Positions 41,768 through 50,781 of a DNA stretch of 64,000 nt are shown here, piece by piece. Within the stretch, counting starts at the first letter, position 1. Every line of letters starts with the position of its first letter. The position numbers were made by a program, and so were the translations under genes. The notes beneath the pieces were generated by a model. The model saw only the letters and a list, made by a program, of their open reading frames with translations. It was not told the origin of the DNA and did not search any database. Origin of the DNA: JAQVEB01 sp028698105 (GTDB lineage Bacteria > Bacteroidota > Bacteroidia > Bacteroidales > Dysgonomonadaceae); contig CAXYYA010000001.1 in NCBI GenBank assembly GCA_964293155.1, forward strand, positions 62,001 to 126,000. The letters run 5' to 3'.

Positions 41768-42802
41768 CTATTCAATCTTCCAGATATTGGGTGAGGCCAG
41801 CAGAAATTCCGTGAACGTGCGTTTGGGCGTTTTTTGCTGAACTTCTTTTATTTGGTCTTCGTATGCCGCTTCGTAAGAAGGCGATTCCACGTCACGAATC
41901 ACGCCCAATGCCATGGGCATTTCGTCTTCGTAGCCCATCATTGCCAGTTTCAGGTGCAGTGTATTGTCCTTCGTGGTGGCGTCGTGCACCAGCACGTCGT
42001 CCATTGTGTAACCGTCCTGTCCAATGGTTACGGCTTTCAGGTTAATGCCGTTCAGGGCCACGATACCTTTATCGTTGTTTTCACCGAAGATCATTTTTTC
42101 GCCGTGTTTCAGCAATATTGTCCTTTCGGCTTTGAATGCGCGGTCGGTAATTTTATCGTGGATGCCGTCGTTGAAGATCACGCAGTTTTGCAATATTTCA
42201 ACCACCGATGTACCCTTATGTTTGGCGGCGGCCACCATAAGCGATACGGAATTTTTCAAATCTACATCAATGGCCCGGGCAAAGAAGTTGCCGCGTGCTC
42301 CGAAGCACAATTCCGCCGGGTGGAACGGATCTTCCACCGTTCCGAAAGGAGAGGTTTTCGATACAAACCCCCGGTCGGAAGTAGGCGAGTACTGGCCTTT
42401 GGTCAGCCCGTAAATTTTGTTGTTGAACAACAAAATATTAATGTCGATATTCCGGCGAACCGCGTGAATAAAATGATTACCGCCAATGGCGAGCGAGTCG
42501 CCGTCGCCGGTCGCCACCCAAACACTCAGGTGAGGGTTGGCCACTTTAACACCTGTGGCAATGACCGCCGCACGGCCGTGGATGCCGTGGAAGCCGTAGG
42601 TATTCATGTAGTACGGCAGACGGGATGAGCAACCAATTCCCGATATAACCGCCGTTTCGTGCGGTTGAATATTCAGTTCGGCCATGGCTTTGTGCAGGCA
42701 ACTCAGCACGGCATGGTCGCCGCAACCCGGGCACCAACGTACATTGTTTTCGCTTTTATAATCTTTGGCCGTATATTTTTGATATGTTACAGTTGCATCC
42801 AT
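41768..42802 (-). CDS. korB: 2-oxoacid:ferredoxin oxidoreductase beta subunit (2-oxoglutarate type)
   Basis: The 344-residue beta subunit binds thiamine diphosphate and, with KorA, oxidatively decarboxylates a 2-oxoacid to the acyl-CoA with reduced ferredoxin. WCPGCGDHAVL (23-33), GIGCSSRLPYYM and VATGDGDSLAIGGNHFIHA-NNKIYGLTKGQYSPT carry the family Cys and TPP motifs. It starts 2 bp after the korA stop, so the two genes are tightly coupled. 2-Oxoglutarate is the best guess because of the fused gamma-alpha architecture. Confidence 0.93.
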   Translation of the reverse strand: MDATVTYQKYTAKDYKSENNVRWCPGCGDHAVLSCLHKAMAELNIQPHETAVISGIGCSSRLPYYMNTYGFHGIHGRAAVIATGVKVANPHLSVWVATGDGDSLAIGGNHFIHAVRRNIDINILLFNNKIYGLTKGQYSPTSDRGFVSKTSPFGTVEDPFHPAELCFGARGNFFARAIDVDLKNSVSLMVAAAKHKGTSVVEILQNCVIFNDGIHDKITDRAFKAERTILLKHGEKMIFGENNDKGIVALNGINLKAVTIGQDGYTMDDVLVHDATTKDNTLHLKLAMMGYEDEMPMALGVIRDVESPSYEAAYEDQIKEVQQKTPKRTFTEFLLASPNIWKIE

Positions 42803-42804
42803 AT

Positions 42805-44667
42805 TTATTTTTCCTCCATAATTTTAGTGAATTCCGCCACCAACTCGTCCACACGGAAAGGTTGTCCTTCAATTTGGTTGAATTGATAAATGTTCACACA
42901 GCCGAATTTGCCTCTCAGGTATGCGGCAAACTGTCCGGTGTTTTGCTCGGCAACGATAATCTTTTTGTATTTCTTGAGCAATTGTTCCGTGTTTCGCGGA
43001 AGGGGGCTGATGAATTTGAAATGGGCCAATGCCACTTTCTTGCCGTTGTCTTTTATGCGCAGCATAGTTTCGAGCATGTGGCCGTACGTACCGCCCCAAC
43101 CCACGATGAGCGTATCGGCGTCCTCATCGCCGAGCACTTCCTGTTCAGGAACGAAATCGGCAATCTTTTCAATTTTTTCCCTGCGGGTTTTCACCATCAG
43201 TTCGTGGTTATCGGGGTTCGAGGAGATAATCCCCGTGTTATAATCTTTTTCCAGTCCGCCCACGCGGTGCATATATCCCGGCGTGCCGGGCACAGCCCAG
43301 TATCGCACAAGGGTTTCCTCATCGCGCAGATAAGGTGTCCACGATTCGGCACCTTCGTTAAAATACGTTTGCACGTAGTGGGGTTTTATTTCGGGATAAT
43401 CCTTCATATCGGGGATTTTCCACGACGATGCGCCGTTGGCAATATAACCGTCGGTAAGCAGAATAACCGGTGTCATGTGTTCCACTGCAATTTTCGATGC
43501 CCAAAAGGCGCTATCGAAACAATCGGTAGGCGATGTTGCCGCCATAACCACCAGCGGGCTTTCGCCGTTTCGGCCGTAGAGCGCCTGGTTAAGGTCGGCT
43601 TGTTCGCTTTTTGTCGGCATTCCCGTTGACGGGCCGCCGCGCTGTACATCAACCACCACCAACGGCAATTCGGTCATCACGGCCAATCCCAACGCTTCAC
43701 TTTTCAGCGCCAGGCCGGGGCCCGATGTCGAAGTAGCTGACAGGCTTCCGGTGAAGCTCGCACCCACGGCGGTGCAAATACCGGCAATTTCGTCTTCCAT
43801 CTGAAGCGCTTTCACGCCGAAATCTTTCCGCTTAGACAGTTCCTGCAGGATATCGGTAGCCGGTGTAATGGGGTAGGAGCCCAGGAAGAGCTGAAGATCG
43901 GCTTTTTCTGCGGCTGCTATCAAACCGTAAGCCGTAGCCGTGTTCCCGTTTATATCGGTGTAATATCCTTTTTCGTGTTCAACGGTGTTGATGATGTAGG
44001 TTGACGTGGTCAGATGTATGTTGTTACCGTAATTATAGCCGGCGGCGAGCACCTTCATGTTTGCCTGCACCAGCAACGGTTTTTTTGCGAATTTTTCTTC
44101 AAGAAGCCTGTCGGCAATTTCCAACGGCCGGTTGAACAGCCAGCAAACAATTCCCAGCGCAAACATATTTTTACTGCGGATCATTGCTTTGTTATCCATT
44201 CCAGTTCCTTCAAGTGCCGCTTTCGTCATACCTGTGATGGCGACGGGGATGGCCTGAATGCCGGTGGCATTGAGCTCTTCAAACGGATTTTCGGTTTCAA
44301 AGCGCGCTTTTTCGAGGTCTTTTTTCTCGAACGAATCGGTATCGTAGATCACGATAGAGCCTTTTTTAAGGTATTGAGCGTTTACCTTAAGTGCGGCAGG
44401 ATTCATTGCTACCAGCACATCGGCTTTGTCGCCGGAGTTGAATACGTCTTTCGATCCTATTCGTACCTGAAATCCCGAAACGCCGTGCAGCGAACCTTGC
44501 GGAGCACGTATTTCGGCCGGATAATCGGGAAAGGTTGCAATTTCATTTCCGAAAATAGCCGATAAGGTGGAAAATAAGGTACCGGTAAGTTGCATGCCGT
44601 CTCCCGAGTCGCCGGAGAAACGCACGGTTACTTGTTTAATGTCTTTTACGACCGTTTTATTAGGCAT
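42805..44667 (-). CDS. korA: 2-oxoacid:ferredoxin oxidoreductase alpha subunit, fused gamma-alpha
   Basis: A 620-residue protein with an N-terminal gamma domain (about 10-190; RFSGDSGDGMQLTG, RAPQGSLHGVSGFQVRIG) fused to the alpha pyrimidine-binding domain (from about 205; LFLGSYPITPATDILQEL, TSTSGPGLALKSEALGLAVMTELPLVVVDVQRGGPSTG). Together with KorB it makes succinyl-CoA and reduced ferredoxin from 2-oxoglutarate, an anaerobic reaction. A -7 box lies 59 bp before ATG 44667. Confidence 0.94.
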   Translation of the reverse strand: MPNKTVVKDIKQVTVRFSGDSGDGMQLTGTLFSTLSAIFGNEIATFPDYPAEIRAPQGSLHGVSGFQVRIGSKDVFNSGDKADVLVAMNPAALKVNAQYLKKGSIVIYDTDSFEKKDLEKARFETENPFEELNATGIQAIPVAITGMTKAALEGTGMDNKAMIRSKNMFALGIVCWLFNRPLEIADRLLEEKFAKKPLLVQANMKVLAAGYNYGNNIHLTTSTYIINTVEHEKGYYTDINGNTATAYGLIAAAEKADLQLFLGSYPITPATDILQELSKRKDFGVKALQMEDEIAGICTAVGASFTGSLSATSTSGPGLALKSEALGLAVMTELPLVVVDVQRGGPSTGMPTKSEQADLNQALYGRNGESPLVVMAATSPTDCFDSAFWASKIAVEHMTPVILLTDGYIANGASSWKIPDMKDYPEIKPHYVQTYFNEGAESWTPYLRDEETLVRYWAVPGTPGYMHRVGGLEKDYNTGIISSNPDNHELMVKTRREKIEKIADFVPEQEVLGDEDADTLIVGWGGTYGHMLETMLRIKDNGKKVALAHFKFISPLPRNTEQLLKKYKKIIVAEQNTGQFAAYLRGKFGCVNIYQFNQIEGQPFRVDELVAEFTKIMEEK

Positions 44668-44725
44668 AATTGGACTTGATTGTTAATAAATTTGATTGTT
44701 TTCTATGAGAAATACGCTTTAGTTT

Positions 44726-44733
44726 CAAAAATA
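44726..44733 (-). promoter_or_regulatory. -7 box for korA
   Basis: CAAAAATA on the plus strand reads TATTTTTG on the coding strand, 59 bp before the korA ATG. Confidence 0.45.
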
Positions 44734-44942
44734 TGCTGCTCTCTTCTTGTCGTGGTTTTTTCGTTTAATATCAGAATGCAAAGTAATAAAAGAGTTGTTG
44801 AATAAACAAATTTTTTCGGGAGAAAGCGCCGGGCAGGGATATAGATTGTGTAGATGCGGTATAAACGGCTGATTTTGTTCTGGAAAAGTGCCGAATGAAT
44901 CCGGAAGAACGATAGCGGAAAAACAACGAAATCCCGTTAAAG

Positions 44943-44972
44943 AAAACCCGGACAACCTTACGGCTGTCCGGG
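44943..44972 (-). terminator. Intrinsic terminator of the EF-G paralogue gene
   Basis: On the minus strand CCCGGACAGCC and GGTTGTCCGGG form an 11-bp stem with one G-T pair and a GTAA loop, followed by TTTTCTTT. It lies 25 bp past the stop at 44998. Confidence 0.85.
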
Positions 44973-44997
44973 AATACTGTACGGAAAACGGAGAAGG

Positions 44998-47154
44998 TTA
45001 TTCTTCTTTTTCCTGTGCTTCGTATTCTTTCAGAAGCTTATCCTGTACGTCGGTGGGCACCAGTTCGTATCCGGCGAACTTCATGTTAAATGAGGCACGG
45101 CCGCCGGTGATGGAGCTGAGCGAAGTGGAATAGCTTCCCATTTCTTTCAACGGCACCCGGGCTTTCAGTTTCTCGAACCCTTTTTCCGATTCCATTCCCA
45201 TGATCATGGCGCGGCGGCCTTGCAGATCGCCCATTACATCGCCCATGTAATCCGACGGAACGGAAACGGTTACGTCGTAAATCGGTTCCAGGATTTTCGG
45301 GCCTGCGTTCTTGAACGCTGTGCTGAACGCGTTGCGTCCGGCAAGCATGAAGGAGATTTCGTTTGAATCCACCGGGTGCATCTTTCCGTCGTACACAATT
45401 ACGCGTACGTCGCGGGCATACGAACCGGTGAGCGGGCCCTGTTCCATGCGTCCCATAATGCCTTTGAGTATGGCGGGCAGAAAGCGCGCGTCAATGGAAC
45501 CTCCCACGATGCTGTTCACGAACACCAGTTTACCGCCCCAATCCAGGTTGATTTCCTGTACGTCGCGTGCCTGTATCTTGAATTCCTGTCCGTTGAATTT
45601 GTAGATATCGGGCATCGGCATTCCTTCGGAATAAGGTTCCACGATGAGGTGCACTTCGCCGAACTGTCCGGCTCCGCCCGATTGTTTTTTGTGGCGGTAA
45701 TCGGCGCGCGACGATTTGGTGATGGTTTCGCGATACGGAATTTTGGGCTCCAGGTATTCGATCTCGATCTTATCGTTGTTTTCAATGCGCCATTTAAGCG
45801 TCTTCAGGTGAAATTCGCCCTGGCCGGAAACAATGGTTTGTTTCAATTCTTTGGAAACTTCCACAACCCAAGTGGGGTCTTCCTCGCGCATGCGCGTGAG
45901 CGCTTCGCTCATTTTTTCGGTATTTGCTTCGTTGAGCGCTTTAATGGCACGGCGGTAACGCGGTTCGGGATACTGGATGAAATCGAATTTATTATCGGTG
46001 CCTTTGGCATTCAATGTATTACCGGTGCGCACATCTTTTAGTTTAACGGCAGCGCCGATGCTTCCTGCTTCCAGTTGTTCCACTTTGGTGCGAATTTGTC
46101 CGGCTACGGAGTAGAGCTGCGCTAAGCGTTCTTTTGATCCGCGGTTGGCGTTGGTCAGGTCGTCGCCTTCCTTCACGGTTCCGCTCATCACTTTAAAGTA
46201 GGACACCTCGCCAATGTGCGGCTCAACGGTTGTTTTAAAGAAGAAAAGACTTGTTTGTGCGCCGGCATCGGGTTTCACTTCTTCGCCGTCGGTATTCACC
46301 GGAGCAGGCATCATATCGGGTGAGGGAGCCACTGCGCTCAAAAAGTTCATCACACGGTGAACGGCCATGTTTTTGTCCGACGATGTGCAGAACAGCGGAA
46401 AGATGCTGCGGTCAATCATTCCTTTTTGAATTCCTTCGCGCATTTCATCTTCGGTGAGGCTACCCTGGTCGAAATATTTTTCCATCAGCCCTTCATCGTT
46501 TTCGGCAGCGGCTTCCAGCAGCACCTGATAGTATTCATCGGCTTTATCTTTTTCGCTGTCGGGGATGTCCAATACTTCGGGACGGGGTTGGCCGTCTTTA
46601 AATTTGTACATTTTTTGTTTTAACACATCCACAATTCCTTCGAAAGTGTGGCCGCTGCCAATAGGATACTGCACGGGAACGACTTTGTTGCCGTACATTT
46701 CTTTGAGGTTAGTGAGGGTGTTGTCGTAGTCCGCTTTTTCGTTATCCATTTGATTGATAATGAAAACCACCGGTTTGTGCAGTTTTTCCGTGTAGCGGAA
46801 TTGGTTCATGGTTCCTACTTCCACGCCGTGTGCTGCATGAATAACCATCAGGGCGGTGTCGGAAACGTGGATGGAAGAGATCACGCCGCCGATAAAGTCA
46901 TCGGAACCGGGACAATCAATAAAATTCATCATTTTATCTTTCCATTCCATTGAAAATACCGTGGACATCACAGAGTATCCGTACTCTTTTTCCACGGGAA
47001 AATAATCGCTTACGGTGTTGCCACCTTCAACCGTACCACGGCGTTTTATAAGACCACCCTCGAAAAGCATAGCTTCTGCGAGTGTGGTCTTACCTGATCC
47101 GGAATTGCCGATTAAGGCAATATTCCTAATGTCTTTCGTTTTAAAAACTTTCAT
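44998..47154 (-). CDS. Elongation factor G paralogue (EF-G2 type), catalytic His replaced by Ser
   Basis: A 718-residue translational GTPase homologue with all five EF-G domains; near the C-terminus it reads DYMGDVMGDLQGRRA. G1 is GNSGSGKTT (16-24) and G4 is NQMD (134-137), where EF-G has NKMD. G3 reads DCPGSDDF (80-87): the catalytic His of DxPGH is Ser84 here. The switch region EYGYSVMST (57-65) replaces ERGITI. This is the pattern of the Bacteroides EF-G paralogue EF-G2, reported to support translation without GTP hydrolysis during starvation (from memory). It is monocistronic. Confidence 0.88.
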   Translation of the reverse strand: MKVFKTKDIRNIALIGNSGSGKTTLAEAMLFEGGLIKRRGTVEGGNTVSDYFPVEKEYGYSVMSTVFSMEWKDKMMNFIDCPGSDDFIGGVISSIHVSDTALMVIHAAHGVEVGTMNQFRYTEKLHKPVVFIINQMDNEKADYDNTLTNLKEMYGNKVVPVQYPIGSGHTFEGIVDVLKQKMYKFKDGQPRPEVLDIPDSEKDKADEYYQVLLEAAAENDEGLMEKYFDQGSLTEDEMREGIQKGMIDRSIFPLFCTSSDKNMAVHRVMNFLSAVAPSPDMMPAPVNTDGEEVKPDAGAQTSLFFFKTTVEPHIGEVSYFKVMSGTVKEGDDLTNANRGSKERLAQLYSVAGQIRTKVEQLEAGSIGAAVKLKDVRTGNTLNAKGTDNKFDFIQYPEPRYRRAIKALNEANTEKMSEALTRMREEDPTWVVEVSKELKQTIVSGQGEFHLKTLKWRIENNDKIEIEYLEPKIPYRETITKSSRADYRHKKQSGGAGQFGEVHLIVEPYSEGMPMPDIYKFNGQEFKIQARDVQEINLDWGGKLVFVNSIVGGSIDARFLPAILKGIMGRMEQGPLTGSYARDVRVIVYDGKMHPVDSNEISFMLAGRNAFSTAFKNAGPKILEPIYDVTVSVPSDYMGDVMGDLQGRRAMIMGMESEKGFEKLKARVPLKEMGSYSTSLSSITGGRASFNMKFAGYELVPTDVQDKLLKEYEAQEKEE

Positions 47155-47446
47155 GATTATAATAATTTAAATTAAATGTTCCGTCTATAATTAAAACGAC
47201 TTTGCTTTGTGTGATTCGCAAAGTCGTACTATCAAAAATAGCGACGCAAGTTAGCAAAAACCCACGATATGATGAAATCTTGATATTATGTTAAATAATT
47301 ATGTTGTATAACATAAAAATGCGCACTTTTTCCGGAAAACCGGTTGAATTCATTTGTGTGAGACGCAGAGTGCGATTGCCTTTAAAACTTGCGTCGTTTT
47401 TTTGTTTTCAAAACCGGATTAAGCTTTTCGTTTTGAAAAAAATCAC

Positions 47447-47454
47447 TAAATTTG
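47447..47454 (+). promoter_or_regulatory. -7 box for the penicillin-acylase-like gene
   Basis: TAAATTTG matches TAnnTTTG and lies 33 bp before ATG 47487; it supports that start over a longer upstream frame. Confidence 0.5.
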
Positions 47455-47486
47455 GAGATTGTAAAACATTTACCGTCTTAACAATC

Positions 47487-49583
47487 ATGCGCAAAGGACT
47501 GATTTTTATTTTCATTTTTCTGATAGCTGCCTGCAATTCATTTGCACAAACAGAGAAACCTGCCCAAATTGCATGGGACATTTGGGGGGTGCCGCACATT
47601 TCGGCAAACAATACCGAGGATTTATTCTTCGCTCAGGGATGGGCGCAAATGCACAATCACGCCAACCTTATCCTCAAACTCTACGGGAGTTCGCGCGGAA
47701 AAGGCGCCGAATACTGGGGTAAGGAACGGCTGCAAAACGATATGCTCATTCACACGATGGGTTTTGAGGAACTGGCCGAAACATGGGAAGCGCAGCAGGA
47801 CCCCGAAGTGAGAACCATTTTCAGTTCTTTCGTCAGAGGGCTAAATGCCTACGCAAAAGCGCATCCCGAAGCCATAGACAAAGAAAACAAGGTTGTATTG
47901 CCCATCACCACCCGGGACGTGAACATGCACAGCATGTTCGTGGTTTTTACCCGTTTTATCGCCGGAGACGATCTGGGGTTGTCGCAACGATGGGGTTCGA
48001 CGGGTTCCAACGCGTTTGCCGTAGGCCCAAGCCGTTCGGATTCGGGGAATGCCATGCTGGTGCAAAACCCGCACCTGCCGTGGTCGAACGAATTCTTGTT
48101 CTTTGAATCTCACCTCACGCTCAACGGTTACGATATGTACGGCTCCACCCTCGTGGGGTTGCCGGGCATATCCATCGGGTTTAACAAAAACCTCGGATGG
48201 ACGCACACCAACAACACTATTGATAATGCCGACCTTTATGAAGTGGAACTGAAAGACGGCGGTTATTTGCTCGATGGAAAACGAAACGATTTCAACGTAA
48301 CAACCAAAATCATCCGTGTGAAACAGGACGACGGAGCGTTGGTTCCCACGGAAATTTCAGTACTGAAAACCGTTCATGGCCCTGTCGTCGCCAAAAAAGA
48401 CAATAAAGTGTTAGCGCTTCGGACAGTCGGACTGGATAAGCCGAACATGTTGCTGCAATGGTGGCGGATGGCCAATAGCACCAATTTCGACGAATTCGAG
48501 TCGGCGCTGAAAATGGCGCAGATCGGTTTCTGGAACGTGATCTATGCCGACAAAAAGGGCAATATTTTCTATCTGTTCAACGGGTTGGTTCCGAAAAGAA
48601 GTCACGGCGACTGGGCATACTGGAACTCCATTGTTCCCGGCGGAAAATCGGATAATATCTGGACGGAAGTGCATCCTTACGAAGACCTTCCCAAACTTAA
48701 AAATCCTGAAACAGGTTGGGTACAGAATGCCAACGACCCGCCGTGGACCAGCACCATTCCCATGGCCTTGAATCCAAGGGATTATCCGTCGTATATGGCG
48801 CCGCAGTGGAGAATATCTTTCCGCCCGCAACGAGCCATAAGAATGATGATGGAGGACAGTTCCATTACTTTCGATGAGCTTGTTGATTATAAACTTTCTA
48901 CTCGCTCAGAGCTCGCCGACCGCATATTGGACGATCTTTTTGCAGCCATTGATAAATCAAACTCTCCGAAAGCCAAAGAAGCCAGAGCGGTTCTCGAAAA
49001 ATGGGATCGCCAGGCCGATGCCGACAGCAAAGGAACGCTGTTGTTCTATTTGTGGGCATCAAAATTCAACATCGGCGATCCGTCCAATTATACGGTGAAA
49101 TGGAGTATGGAACATCCGAATACAACTCCCGACGGCATATCGGATCCCGCGAAAGCGGTACGATTGCTGGAAGCAACGGTGGACGAAATGAAAACACGAT
49201 TCGGAAGACTGGATGTTCCCTGGGGCGATTTTTACCGGCTGCGGCAAAACGGCAAAGACCTGCCTGCCAACGGCGCCTTCGAGTCACTGGGTGTGTTTAG
49301 GGTTGCTAGTTCGTACGATAGTAAAGACGCTGCGCAAATGCATGTAGGCAGCGGCGATTCGTGGGTGGGCGTTATCGAGTTCGGGGAAAACGTAAAAGCC
49401 AAAGTATTGCTGAGCTATGGCAACGCCACGCAAAAAGATTCTCCGCACAACGGCGATCAGCTTGAACTATTTTCGAAGAAGGAACTGCGCGATGCCTGGT
49501 TCACTCCCGAACAGGTGAAAGCACACACCAAAAAACTGGAAGTGCTCACTGAAGAAGGATTCAGAGAAGCGGTCAAAAAATAA
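47487..49583 (+). CDS. Penicillin-acylase-family Ntn hydrolase, putative acylase
   Basis: A 698-residue exported amidase of the penicillin G acylase/acyl-homoserine-lactone acylase family. A signal peptide (1-20) carries a lipobox-like IAAC (Cys16), so it may be a lipoprotein. The precursor is cut before Ser174 (STG-SNAFAVGPSRSDSGNAM), which becomes the N-terminal nucleophile of the beta chain; NPHLPW follows at 194-199. The conserved GWTHTNNTIDNADLYEVEL is further on. Candidate substrates are antibiotics, N-acyl amino acids or acyl-homoserine lactones; the sequence does not settle which. Confidence 0.9.
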   Translation: MRKGLIFIFIFLIAACNSFAQTEKPAQIAWDIWGVPHISANNTEDLFFAQGWAQMHNHANLILKLYGSSRGKGAEYWGKERLQNDMLIHTMGFEELAETWEAQQDPEVRTIFSSFVRGLNAYAKAHPEAIDKENKVVLPITTRDVNMHSMFVVFTRFIAGDDLGLSQRWGSTGSNAFAVGPSRSDSGNAMLVQNPHLPWSNEFLFFESHLTLNGYDMYGSTLVGLPGISIGFNKNLGWTHTNNTIDNADLYEVELKDGGYLLDGKRNDFNVTTKIIRVKQDDGALVPTEISVLKTVHGPVVAKKDNKVLALRTVGLDKPNMLLQWWRMANSTNFDEFESALKMAQIGFWNVIYADKKGNIFYLFNGLVPKRSHGDWAYWNSIVPGGKSDNIWTEVHPYEDLPKLKNPETGWVQNANDPPWTSTIPMALNPRDYPSYMAPQWRISFRPQRAIRMMMEDSSITFDELVDYKLSTRSELADRILDDLFAAIDKSNSPKAKEARAVLEKWDRQADADSKGTLLFYLWASKFNIGDPSNYTVKWSMEHPNTTPDGISDPAKAVRLLEATVDEMKTRFGRLDVPWGDFYRLRQNGKDLPANGAFESLGVFRVASSYDSKDAAQMHVGSGDSWVGVIEFGENVKAKVLLSYGNATQKDSPHNGDQLELFSKKELRDAWFTPEQVKAHTKKLEVLTEEGFREAVKK

Positions 49584-49607
49584 GGACACAGTATGTGTTT
49601 AATTGAG

Positions 49608-49640
49608 AGGAGATTTATGAAAAAATTTCTCCTTTTTTTT
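49608..49640 (+). terminator. Probable terminator after the acylase gene
   Basis: AGGAGA and TCTCCT form a short stem with a long A/T loop, followed by TTTTTTT, 24 bp past the acylase stop. Confidence 0.5.
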
Positions 49641-49663
49641 GCATAAAAAAATAAAAAAGATAT

Positions 49664-49671
49664 TAATTTTG
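49664..49671 (+). promoter_or_regulatory. -7 box for the lipoprotein gene at 49754
   Basis: TAATTTTG matches TAnnTTTG and lies 82 bp before ATG 49754. Confidence 0.5.
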
Positions 49672-49753
49672 CAGTAGGAAATGGGATGTTTTAAAACTAT
49701 TATTTGAAAAATTTAAAGTGCGATGTCAGCTCTTAAAACTCTGACGTAATTTC

Positions 49754-50392
49754 ATGAAAAAACAATTGTCGCTTATTTTGTTGTTTTCGGCCTTCTTTTC
49801 CGTATTATTAATTTCCTGTTCCAAGGAGGAGAGCAGCCACGATCTAACCGAACAGGATCAAAAAGAAATAATCCTGACAATATTTAATGCAGGTTCTTCA
49901 GGAGTAGAAATGGGCATGAACAATTCAACCACCACTACCAAAAGCGCCTTATCGGGTCAAGCAAGTGTGAGGAATTCATATCCGTTGAACTACAGCGGTA
50001 CATACGATTATCCTGATGGAAAAGGCGGAAACATCCATCTGACGATCAGCCTGGGTGGGGCTATCAATTACAATCCGGATCCTTATCAGTGTCTGGGAGG
50101 AGTTGTGCTGGTAAATGTTACGGAACAGATCAATCATTTTCGTGTTCAACTGACCAACGGAAGGGAAGTGTATCTTGATACCGACAAGAGTGTTGTCTTT
50201 TCGGGTAATTTCGCGTTGCAAGCAGGATGCACTACCTTCGATGCTGCAAAATCTACTTTCAACCTGCAGGGAATGTATAAGTGCAATGGTATCGAATACG
50301 ATGTCACTTTAATTGGATTTATAAATTCCGACGGTACGTGCGACCGTATCAGCGGTGTCATCAATGGAATTCCGATAAGTCTTGATTATTAA
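49754..50392 (+). CDS. Putative lipoprotein of unknown function
   Basis: A 212-residue protein with a lipobox at Cys22 (LLISC). The rest is polar, with KSALSGQASVRNSYP, the aromatic YPLNYSGTYDYPDGKGGNIHL and a beta-rich C-terminal half (VQLTNGREVYLDTDKSVVFSGNFAL). I do not recognise a family. It has its own promoter box and terminator, so it is monocistronic. Confidence 0.65.
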   Translation: MKKQLSLILLFSAFFSVLLISCSKEESSHDLTEQDQKEIILTIFNAGSSGVEMGMNNSTTTTKSALSGQASVRNSYPLNYSGTYDYPDGKGGNIHLTISLGGAINYNPDPYQCLGGVVLVNVTEQINHFRVQLTNGREVYLDTDKSVVFSGNFALQAGCTTFDAAKSTFNLQGMYKCNGIEYDVTLIGFINSDGTCDRISGVINGIPISLDY

Positions 50393-50781
50393 CCGAATTT
50401 TTTGCAGGAATTTGGCGATTAGGTAATTGATAGAAACACAGCTTTTTACGCTGTGTTTTTTTATGCAAATGCTACACAACCATCCATATTGTTTGGACTG
50501 TTTTGTGAATGCAAAAAACTGTTTATTTCCCACGAGTGGAACAGGTTTCAAAACATTTCGGCACATAATTTGTTTATTCTGTATCTACTTTAAAATTTCT
50601 TTAATGACACACCACATGTTTATCCATGCAAATTTTCCAGCGGAAAGTGAAAGAAAATTGTGGATATGCAAGCAGTTTTGGTTATCGAGCGTGGATCCCG
50701 GGATCGTTTATTGGCAACCTTGCGTTCGCAAACTGTAAAAAACACATCGTAGCAATAAACAGTCAACTATAAAAACAACCA
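50393..50781. other. 389-bp intergenic region, no gene seen
   Basis: Between the lipoprotein gene and the P-type ATPase. It starts with a terminator (50434-50463) and contains a perfect 12-bp palindrome GATCCCGGGATC at 50694-50705 that carries a GGATCC site. No clear -7 box or gene is seen. Confidence 0.55.
50434..50463 (+). terminator. Intrinsic terminator
   Basis: AAACACAGC and GCTGTGTTT form a perfect 9-bp stem with a 7-base loop, followed by TTTTT, 42 bp past the lipoprotein stop. Confidence 0.8.

Larger units (their letters stand above)
44668..44997. other. 330-bp intergenic region, no gene seen
   Basis: Between korA and the EF-G paralogue gene. It holds the korA -7 box (44726) and the terminator of the EF-G paralogue (44943). 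No coding frame has a recognisable product. Confidence 0.6.

Noticed and set aside
42805..44667. Separate gamma and alpha subunit genes for the ferredoxin oxidoreductase
   Set aside because: The frame is continuous from the gamma domain into YPITPATD, with no stop or internal start; it is a true fusion, as known for the kor group.
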